From Hadesarchaea archaeon (GTDB lineage Archaea; Hadarchaeota; Hadarchaeia; Hadarchaeales; Hadarchaeaceae): a DNA stretch of 18,621 nucleotides. A program made the translations under genes and the position numbers. Below the pieces are notes generated by a model. The model saw nothing but the letters and a program-made list of their open reading frames with translations, had not been told where the DNA came from and made no database searches. Below, piece by piece: positions 13,586 to 18,621 of the stretch (positions are counted from its first letter, which is position 1; every line of letters begins with the position of its first letter). The DNA lies in NCBI GenBank assembly GCA_029880065.1, contig JAOUPD010000010.1, positions 1-18,621 on the forward strand, read 5' to 3'.

Positions 13586-14564
13586 TCTCTTCTAATCTTT
13601 GGATATTTTTCTCTTTGATCTCTTTCTGCGTAAAAGTTGCCCCCTCCTTAAGCGTCAATTGCTGGTTTCTCATACCCGCAAGAAAAGCGGGCACAGCATG
13701 AGACAAGGCATCTAAATTGTACCCCCCTTCTAAGGCGGCAAGCACTTTAAATTCGTGCAAGAGTTTCCCCACTTGGTAATAGGTGTGTGAAGACAGATTC
13801 ATCTGGGTCAAAGGATCAGATCGGTGCGCATCAAAGCCCGCAGAAACACCAATTAATTCTGGCTTGAATTGCTCTACCAATGGAGGAAAGAAAGACCTCA
13901 CAAAGCGCAGATATACATCGTCTCCTGTGTTGGGATAAAGGGGCAAATTTATTGTGAAACCTTTTCCAGTACCTTCTCCGATTTCATCCCACCAACCTAC
14001 TCCCGGATAACAAGGCCATTGGTGCAACGACAAGTAGAGCACAGAGTTATCTCCCCAAAATATATCCATAGTACCGTTCCCAGCGTGGCAGTCGATATCT
14101 AGAATCAACGTTCTCAATCTCATCGACTTTACAGCTATGGCAAGATTGTTGAAGTAACAAAATCCGCCGCTGTGATTTCTACCAGCATGGTGTCCTGGGG
14201 GCCTTACCAGCGCGAATGCGTTCAGAGCATCTCCAGATAGTACCACGCGCCCGGCATCAATCGTCCCGCCCGCGGCCAGCAGCGCCAGCTCATAGGTGTT
14301 CTTGCGCACCGGAGTATCTCCATCGAGCGGCTTCTCAGACTTGCTCAGACGTTCGACGAGTTCGATGTGGTTCGGATCGTGAACGAGCTCGATATCCTCA
14401 CGCTTTGCGGGCTTGGGCCCCAACACTTTTATCTTCGGTGTCCCCCAGAGTTTCGCCCGCTTAAGCGCGTTCACGATCACCTTCAGACGCTCGGGCCGCT
14501 CGGGGTGCCCCTCTCCCGGGTTGTGTTCTAGATATTTTTCGGAGTAAACGAGGGCCGTCGTCAT
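13551..14564 (-). CDS. Histone deacetylase / acetoin-utilisation family deacetylase
   Basis: A 337-residue zinc deacetylase of the HDAC/AcuC/AphA superfamily. In archaea the substrate may be acetyl-lysine on proteins or acetylated polyamines. Numbered from the ATG at 14564: N-terminal VYSEKYLEHNPGEGHPERPERL (6-27); active-site His pair in RPPGHHAGRNHSGGFCYFNN (121-140, His125 and His126); zinc ligands Asp158 and His160 in DIDCHAGNGT, where the usual second His after His160 is Ala; Asp245 in SAGFDAH; catalytic Tyr282 in LEGGYN. I prefer 14564 over the ATG at 14591: the shorter protein starts MTTALVYSEKY as relatives do, and a GGAG site lies about 11 nt upstream. The start then follows the Dph6 stop by 4 nt, so they form an operon. 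With arginine decarboxylase in the same window an acetylpolyamine role is possible but unproven. Confidence 0.92.
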   Translation of the reverse strand: MTTALVYSEKYLEHNPGEGHPERPERLKVIVNALKRAKLWGTPKIKVLGPKPAKREDIELVHDPNHIELVERLSKSEKPLDGDTPVRKNTYELALLAAGGTIDAGRVVLSGDALNAFALVRPPGHHAGRNHSGGFCYFNNLAIAVKSMRLRTLILDIDCHAGNGTMDIFWGDNSVLYLSLHQWPCYPGVGWWDEIGEGTGKGFTINLPLYPNTGDDVYLRFVRSFFPPLVEQFKPELIGVSAGFDAHRSDPLTQMNLSSHTYYQVGKLLHEFKVLAALEGGYNLDALSHAVPAFLAGMRNQQLTLKEGATFTQKEIKEKNIQRLEEIKKFLSPYWSL

Positions 14565-14568
14565 CCCA

Positions 14569-15246
14569 TCACTTCTCCACAAGCTTTGCATGTTTGATTA
14601 GCAAATATCCGTTGGTTCCCCGCCAGATGCGCTCGGCCTCCACCACCTCGATCCGTTTTTTGAAAAAAGGCGCATCGAGCACGAGTGACTCATATTCGCC
14701 TCCTTCTGCCGAGATGTTTATCTTGAACTTGGCATGGAGCCTTTTCAGATCTTCCAGACATCCCTCATCGATTTTTTTGCCCAGCCAGCTCTCGTCAAAC
14801 CCTTCGGCGGCCACGCTTGTAATGAGGATGTCAAACCTAGCATTCAACATCTCGTTGAGTAGCTCGATTGGTTCGCGGCCCCAGAGCGGTGCTATCGATT
14901 TAAGATTGAGTTCCTCGCAGATGCTGTCGATGCGGCTCTTTTGATAGTTCGAGGCTATTACGCCGCTCACCACGCCTTCGATGTCGAGTCCGCTAAGTGC
15001 CCGCTTCAAATCCTCTAGCTCCTGCTCGCGCTCGCCACTCGTCTTGGTTTTAATCAGGGGCAAACCTGCACATTCGGCAAACAAGTCAATAAGCTGAATA
15101 TTGGGGTAGTGGAACATCCAGGAGTCCTCTCGCTTGGGAATCATCGCAACTACGTGCGCAATTTCATGCCCTTGCTTCTGTGCAAGCCAGAGCGCAAGGC
15201 TTGAGTCTTTTCCGCCCGAACAAAGAACAGCCACTCGCATTCCCAT
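14569..15246 (-). CDS. dph6: Diphthine-ammonia ligase
   Basis: A 225-residue ATP-pyrophosphatase-type enzyme that makes the last step of diphthamide on elongation factor 2, amidating diphthine with ATP and ammonium. The PP-loop is LCSGGKDSSLAL (8-19). Other family marks are MFHYPNIQLIDLFAE (44-58), GVVSGVIASNYQKSRID (91-107), PLWGREPIELLNEM (120-133), and the diagnostic EGGEYESLVLDAPFFKK (181-197). The length suits the short archaeal form without the C-terminal extension of eukaryotes. No Shine-Dalgarno site precedes it; TTATTTAAAG on the minus strand lies about 20 nt upstream, so the mRNA is probably leaderless. Met3 (MRVAVLCSGGKDS) is an equally plausible start. The HDAC-family gene follows directly. 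Confidence 0.93.
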   Translation of the reverse strand: MGMRVAVLCSGGKDSSLALWLAQKQGHEIAHVVAMIPKREDSWMFHYPNIQLIDLFAECAGLPLIKTKTSGEREQELEDLKRALSGLDIEGVVSGVIASNYQKSRIDSICEELNLKSIAPLWGREPIELLNEMLNARFDILITSVAAEGFDESWLGKKIDEGCLEDLKRLHAKFKINISAEGGEYESLVLDAPFFKKRIEVVEAERIWRGTNGYLLIKHAKLVEK

Positions 15247-15261
15247 CAGGAGGAGATATGT

Positions 15262-15271
15262 CTTTAAATAA
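15262..15271 (-). promoter_or_regulatory. TATA box of dph6
   Basis: The minus strand reads TTATTTAAAG, centred about 20 nt from the dph6 ATG. The core TTTAAATA is nearly symmetric and may also serve the plus-strand membrane gene at 15301, making this 54-nt gap a compact divergent promoter. Confidence 0.5.
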
Positions 15272-15300
15272 GTTAAACCCCAACGATTTTCGGGGAGAGG

Positions 15301-15681
15301 ATGAACTTCACGATGAAATCTGCTAGAGCTTATGTAGCAATAGTCGTCCTAGTGATTGGAATCTACCTTTTGATCGAAGGAGCTTACATGATGCAGGACA
15401 TGTTAGTCAATGTAGCGTTCATCGCGTTGGGGGCCGTACTTACGCTCAGTTACTTCTGGCTGATCGGCGACACTATCGAGCGCTGGCTTCGGGCGCCACC
15501 GAGAATAACTTTCATGCCGGTCCTGCTCGTGCTGGGGTTAGTAATATTGGTTTTTGGATTGGTTCGACCGGGTCTATCTAGGATTGAGCTGCAACTGTCG
15601 CTAGTGATTCCAGGGCTTGTGCTCGCCCTGATCGCCGTGTTCGCGCTGTTGAGATCAGTCAAGAAGCAAGGCGGCCTATAG
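15301..15681 (+). CDS. Small four-segment membrane protein, unknown function
   Basis: A 126-residue protein with four hydrophobic segments (about 9-29, 34-56, 70-88, 98-118) and a basic tail (RSVKKQGGL). A short charged loop (GDTIERWLRAPPR, 56-68) links the two halves. I do not recognise the family. GGGGAGAGG directly precedes the ATG at 15301, closer than ideal; the ATG at 15313 (Met5) would have a longer, more usual spacing, so the start is uncertain by four residues. It is divergent from dph6. Hydrophobic periodicity and GC-rich third positions support coding. Confidence 0.7.
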   Translation: MNFTMKSARAYVAIVVLVIGIYLLIEGAYMMQDMLVNVAFIALGAVLTLSYFWLIGDTIERWLRAPPRITFMPVLLVLGLVILVFGLVRPGLSRIELQLSLVIPGLVLALIAVFALLRSVKKQGGL

Positions 15682-15852
15682 TCCAAGTGCGATGAGAACA
15701 TTAGACAAATATTTCACAACCCAAAAATCTAAAATTAGGGACTCAAGGATTCGGAAAAAAGCCTGCGTGGAAACAATAAATTGTTTTAGATGTTGGGTAA
15801 ATAGGCGCTGAAAATCCACTGGTCGTTGTGCTAGGAGAAGACGTTAGCGAGC

Positions 15853-17094
15853 CTATAGCCCAAATGCCGAAAGTACCGCATCCTTCATCCCTGCAAAGTA
15901 CAAAATGCAGGGAACCATGATGACCCCCATGCAGTGGGTTCGTTTAACCTTTGTCACTGCCGGGAGCACCCCAACCGCGGTTGCTGTTGCTAAAATGAGC
16001 AGACCCATCATGCCCGCGTACCAAAGCGTCATCGCGACCATACCCCCAATCACCACCAAACATATCTCTCGATAGGGTAGTCCCCCGATGTGGCGGGCCG
16101 CGAGCTTGCCGAGTTTCAGATGGAGCACCGCTGCGATTCCGCCTGCAACGAGCGCCACCACGATCAGGAACAGCAACTCGTTGAGCCCGACCTTATCCAC
16201 AAGCTGGTCGACCGCTACCGCCGCTCCGCTCCGAGGGCGGGCGATCGCGTAAAGCGCCACGAAGGAAAAGAGCGCCTTCGCCGTGTTCACCCCACTAACT
16301 CCCACGAGGAAATCACGCATGCCGCTCGAGCGGGTCGCTAGCTGGGCGAGCACCGTCCCCTGAGAAGGCCCTATGCCCGGGATGATGCCCGTCAGGACTC
16401 CAGCTCCAGTTCCCGCGCACAGAGCTTTAACATTTGCGCGAAGCTCGAGCGGCTCGGGATTATCAACGTTCTGTTTTGGAAGGTTGCTCTTGTGGACTGC
16501 GCTAAGCAGAAGCACGCTCACCCCAAAGAGCCCGCTGAGCAAGGGCATGAGGGCCACATCACCCTTCACCAAATTTGTGTCCAACGTGAACAGGCCCAGC
16601 AAACCCGAGAGCAAGAAAATTGTCGTCGCCCACAGGATGCCCGAACGCGAGCGCTCGAGTGCGATCATTACCACAATCACCGCGAGCAGCAGCCAGTGCA
16701 TCTGGGGCTGGATGAACCCGTAGGCTGGGGCGAACACAAGCGAGAGGGGCAGGGCGAGAGCGGCGCTTAGCACGAGTGCGCCCAGGCAGCCGAAGGCGGT
16801 CAGGCGGATGACCTCGTACCCCCGTCCCTCAAGTAGCATGCGATGGGCGGGTAGCACCGAGAGTTCGGTCCCGGCCTCGGGCGCCCCTAGGAAAGTCGCG
16901 GGGATGTAGCTGATGAATGTGTGGGTCATCATCATCGCCACGATCACTGCCACTAGGTTCATCGGTGGCAGGCCTGAGACCGCCGCTGCTCCGACTAACA
17001 GGGGTGCAAGGTTGTTCACGTGTACGCCCGGGATCAAGCCCGTGAAGGTGCCCAGCCCCACGCCCAGCAGCGTGCAGGCGAGCGCTTCTAACAT
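15853..17094 (-). CDS. TctA-family (COG1784-like) membrane permease
   Basis: A 413-residue polytopic protein related to TctA, the large membrane subunit of tripartite tricarboxylate transporters (PF01970); the archaeal branch is usually listed as COG1784 and has no known substrate. The two halves are duplicates, each beginning with the glycine-rich family motif: GTFTGLIPGVHVNN (15-28) and AGVLTGIIPGIGPSQG (231-246). About ten to twelve hydrophobic segments are visible; THTFISYIPATFLGAPEAGTELSVLP (57-82, given here only by position and ends THTF and SVLP) is the conserved loop after the first repeat. Neither the small membrane subunit TctB nor the periplasmic binding protein TctC is nearby, which is normal for the archaeal branch. 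Its ATG directly abuts the stop codon of the OB-fold gene (TAGATG), so the two are translationally linked. Confidence 0.88.
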   Translation of the reverse strand: MLEALACTLLGVGLGTFTGLIPGVHVNNLAPLLVGAAAVSGLPPMNLVAVIVAMMMTHTFISYIPATFLGAPEAGTELSVLPAHRMLLEGRGYEVIRLTAFGCLGALVLSAALALPLSLVFAPAYGFIQPQMHWLLLAVIVVMIALERSRSGILWATTIFLLSGLLGLFTLDTNLVKGDVALMPLLSGLFGVSVLLLSAVHKSNLPKQNVDNPEPLELRANVKALCAGTGAGVLTGIIPGIGPSQGTVLAQLATRSSGMRDFLVGVSGVNTAKALFSFVALYAIARPRSGAAVAVDQLVDKVGLNELLFLIVVALVAGGIAAVLHLKLGKLAARHIGGLPYREICLVVIGGMVAMTLWYAGMMGLLILATATAVGVLPAVTKVKRTHCMGVIMVPCILYFAGMKDAVLSAFGL

Positions 17095-17763
17095 CTAAGC
17101 TGCCTCGATGACCTGCAAGTGCGATGCGCCCTTGAGTTTCAGCTCGAGCTCGCCGTTGTAGAGTTGAAGCCACCCATCGACGCGCACCACGTTGCCGACA
17201 TGGAGCTCGGGCAGGCCATCCTCAATAACCCACGTAGGGATGAACACCAGCAGCTGGCCACCGTCCTCGCGCAGCGTCAGGAGTAGGCTTCCGCTCCCCA
17301 ATATCTCGCGCTCTACAATGGTGCCCTGAACCTTCACAGGTACGTCCGCGTTCTCCCGGCTCAGGCCCGAGAGCTTGACCGGCGCGGTGTGCACCACCCG
17401 CAAGTCACCCGCCCGCCCGGGGATTACTTCGTGCTCGCCCCCGTAGAGCTTCACCTCGCCTTTAACTTGGACCACATCCAGAAACTCTATAGGCTCGCCC
17501 AGCTCACTCCGCACCCGGGCGAACACCGGGACGCTCACCACACCTCCTGAGTCATCCTTGAGCTTCAGGAAGAGGTGCCCGTCTGGATGCTCATAGAAGT
17601 CTACAACCTGCCCCGAAATCGCCACCTGTAGCCCGACGAACTCATCGTTCAGGCTCGCGATGGGGGTCATCGTTGGGCGGACCTGCATCGCCGCAGCGTA
17701 GATCGCCGCCAGCCCCGTCAGCGAGCAAAGCAGGCTCAGCTTCGCCATAGATTTCTCATCCAT
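17095..17763 (-). CDS. Membrane-anchored protein with two OB-folds
   Basis: A 222-residue protein. Residues 9-28 (LSLLCSLTGLAAIYAAAMQV) are a hydrophobic N-terminal anchor or signal; the rest should be outside the membrane. Two OB-fold-like domains follow, about 44-125 and 141-220. They share a late-strand pattern, VQVKGEVKLYGGEHEV (98-113) and VRVDGWLQLYNGELEL (193-208), so they look like tandem duplicates of a tRNA_anti-type OB-fold. Such folds bind nucleic acid or oligosaccharide; no catalytic residues are evident. The longer ORF starts at 17832, but a strong TATA box (TTTATAAA) at 17795-17802 lies inside that extension, so the ATG at 17763 is the real start with a leader of about 9 nt. 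It is co-transcribed with the TctA-family gene, with no gap. Confidence 0.8.
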   Translation of the reverse strand: MDEKSMAKLSLLCSLTGLAAIYAAAMQVRPTMTPIASLNDEFVGLQVAISGQVVDFYEHPDGHLFLKLKDDSGGVVSVPVFARVRSELGEPIEFLDVVQVKGEVKLYGGEHEVIPGRAGDLRVVHTAPVKLSGLSRENADVPVKVQGTIVEREILGSGSLLLTLREDGGQLLVFIPTWVIEDGLPELHVGNVVRVDGWLQLYNGELELKLKGASHLQVIEAA

Positions 17764-17793
17764 CGCATCCCGCCGAGGCTTTGGATGAAGGTT

Positions 17794-17803
17794 CTTTATA
17801 AAG
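17794..17803 (-). promoter_or_regulatory. TATA box of the OB-fold/TctA operon
   Basis: CTTTATAAAG, a perfect palindromic TATA box. On the minus strand it is preceded by a TTTTCCCC stretch where a TFB recognition element would lie. The predicted start near 17772 is 9 nt before the ATG at 17763 and rules out the upstream ATG at 17832. Confidence 0.65.
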
Positions 17804-17858
17804 GGGAAAATCCGGATGCAATTTTTGAACACTTTTTACATGAACCCAATCAGTTGAG

Positions 17859-18002
17859 TTGGGGATTTACGTACGAAGGTTCTTGGTACTGGGGTTGGTC
17901 TTGTTCGCGTTACTTGTCCGGCCCCTAGCGAGTGCAGATGAGTCAACAAATTCTGTGGTTTATCACGTTCGGAAAACATATCTGATGGCCCGGACGACTT
18001 GA
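17859..18002 (+). CDS. Short ORF with signal peptide (47 aa), possibly a gene remnant
   Basis: Starting at a TTG, the ORF encodes 47 residues that begin with a good signal peptide: a basic start (YVRR), a Leu/Val-rich core (FLVLGLVLFALLV, 8-20) and an Ala-x-Ala-type site RPLASA (21-26) before DESTNS. Only about 20 residues would remain after cleavage. The base composition is coding-like, in contrast to the very AT-rich DNA that follows. The Shine-Dalgarno site is poor. An inverted repeat TCTGAT (17981-17986)/ATCAGA (18005-18010) spans its stop and runs into A/T-rich sequence with a TTTTATTTTT run, like a terminator. It may be a tiny secreted protein or the surviving 5' end of a lost surface-protein gene. 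Confidence 0.35.
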   Translation: MGIYVRRFLVLGLVLFALLVRPLASADESTNSVVYHVRKTYLMARTT

Positions 18003-18026
18003 ATATCAGAAAAATTTTATTTTTCA
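17981..18026 (+). terminator. Possible hairpin terminator
   Basis: A 6-bp inverted repeat (TCTGAT/ATCAGA) with an 18-nt loop is followed by AAAAATTTTATTTTT. It overlaps the stop of the short signal-peptide ORF. The stem is weak, and archaeal termination mostly needs only the T-run, so this is a modest call. Confidence 0.3.
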
Positions 18027-18065
18027 GTTGTTTTTATTGCATTTTACTATGTTTTTTATGACATT

Positions 18066-18085
18066 TTATCTAGATTTTTAGATAA
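18066..18085. promoter_or_regulatory. Inverted repeat TTATCTA/TAGATAA upstream of the surface-protein gene
   Basis: Two perfect 7-bp arms (18066-18072 and 18079-18085) with a 6-nt spacer lie just upstream of a TATA-like TATTTAAAC (18087-18095). The whole 18011-18120 stretch is extremely T-rich. The position suits an operator for the gene starting at 18134. Confidence 0.4.
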
Positions 18086-18133
18086 GTATTTAAACGATGT
18101 ATTTATATTTTATCTGATGTGAGGGTTGATTAG

Positions 18134-18621
18134 TTGACTAGGAAAAATAAAATATGTCTATTTGTGGTCTTATTTGTAGCGCTTTTAGTACTCTCTTCTG
18201 TTCCAATAGTTCTGGCTCAACCTTCAGCTCCTACCCTCATATCACCAGAAAACAATGCCCGAACCAACGATAATCTCCCGTTCTTCACTTGGGAGAACCT
18301 GTCAGCGGAAAACATACTTAAGTATCGCTTAGTTATCGATAATGATGTAAACTTTGCAGACGGGGATAACCGCTACGACAATTTAAATCTCACCGATAAT
18401 TGGGACAACTTTAAAACACACACTGAAAATGCGTTACCGGAGGGCACGTGGTATTGGAAGGTTCAGGCTGAGAACGCGGACAACTGGGGCGATTTTTCAG
18501 GAACGCGAACTCTTACAGTTGACGTGACTCCTCCGACAGTCGTCTCGATAACCGTGAGCGACAACCTGATCACGGATAGTGATGTGGGCCAAACATTCAC
18601 GCTCACGATTCAGTTCAGCGA
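18134..18621 (+). CDS. Secreted Ig/Fn3-like surface protein (3' end outside window)
   Basis: An ORF open to the window end, at least 162 residues. It starts at TTG with GAGGG about 8 nt upstream; no ATG or GTG is available near. Residues 1-27 are a signal peptide: basic TRKNK, hydrophobic ICLFVVLFVALLVLSSVPIVL, then a cleavage site at VLA-QPSAP. Next is an Fn3/Ig-like module (about 29-128): PTLISPENNARTNDNLPFFTW, YRLVIDNDVNF, and LPEGTWYWKVQAENADNWGDFSG, the pattern seen in repeated extracellular modules. A second module begins with TPPTVVSITVSDNLITDSDVG. The protein is acidic and Asn/Asp-rich, fitting an S-layer, adhesin or extracellular-enzyme role. Full domain content lies beyond the window. 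Confidence 0.85.
   Translation, partial: MTRKNKICLFVVLFVALLVLSSVPIVLAQPSAPTLISPENNARTNDNLPFFTWENLSAENILKYRLVIDNDVNFADGDNRYDNLNLTDNWDNFKTHTENALPEGTWYWKVQAENADNWGDFSGTRTLTVDVTPPTVVSITVSDNLITDSDVGQTFTLTIQFS

Noticed and set aside
15258..15326. 22-codon ORF with AGGAGGAG before its ATG, overlapping the start of the small membrane gene
   Set aside because: The shared TATA-like sequence lies downstream of its ATG, so the likely transcript would not include it; no sign of conservation can be seen.
17764..17832. 23-residue N-terminal extension of the OB-fold protein
   Set aside because: The operon's TATA box lies inside this extension, so it would not be transcribed.

Overview
The window comes from an archaeon. 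The informational and modification genes are archaeal in kind: a class I CCA-adding enzyme, a diphthine-ammonia ligase, QueC (the preQ0 branch that feeds archaeosine), a pyruvoyl-dependent arginine decarboxylase and ThpR. Several genes also have TATA-like boxes about 25 nt upstream of the start codon, which suggests leaderless or short-leader transcripts. The decarboxylase favours a euryarchaeal-grade lineage (Hadarchaeota-like would fit), but the lineage is an inference and not firmly shown. There are no rRNA genes, tRNAs, CRISPR arrays or intact mobile elements.

Layout. (1) 1-5212 is rich in metal and cofactor genes: the 3' part of feoB (Fe2+ permease, cut by the window edge), a ZIP-family metal permease, an unusual fusion of NAD(P)H-hydrate epimerase to a DUF523/TudS-like domain, pyruvoyl arginine decarboxylase (minus strand), then a DtxR-family metalloregulator with a perfect 17-bp palindrome at its promoter, followed 17 nt later by a His-rich polytopic membrane protein with a repeated SDIVFP motif. 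(2) 5233-8771: thioredoxin reductase and an N-terminally short FdrA homologue (both minus), a PPC/DUF296 protein (plus) and QueC (minus). (3) 9009-10631 is a tight plus-strand cluster: HAD phosphatase, Mth938/DUF498 protein, ThpR. (4) 10744-12615: a small membrane protein and the CCA-adding enzyme (minus). (5) 12766-13400: a 56-codon AbrB-like gene (minus) faces a GC-rich, strongly structured candidate RNA of about 340 nt (plus). They share a promoter region with two tandem and one inverted copy of a TAAACGTG-like site. (6) 13551-15681: a histone-deacetylase-family enzyme and Dph6 (minus, operonic), and a small membrane protein (plus). (7) 15853-17763: a membrane-anchored protein with two OB-folds and an abutting TctA-family permease (minus, operonic). 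(8) 17859-end: a short signal-peptide ORF and the start of a secreted Ig/Fn3-like surface protein that runs off the window.

Functional links. DtxR, FeoB, ZIP and the His-rich membrane protein suggest a local theme of transition-metal uptake and control. QueC, CCA-adding enzyme, Dph6, ThpR, arginine decarboxylase (agmatine) and perhaps the DUF523 domain all touch RNA or translation. The strongest candidates for something undescribed are the orphan structured RNA with its divergent AbrB-like partner, the epimerase-DUF523 fusion, the SDIVFP membrane protein under the DtxR operator, and the exported OB-fold/TctA pair.
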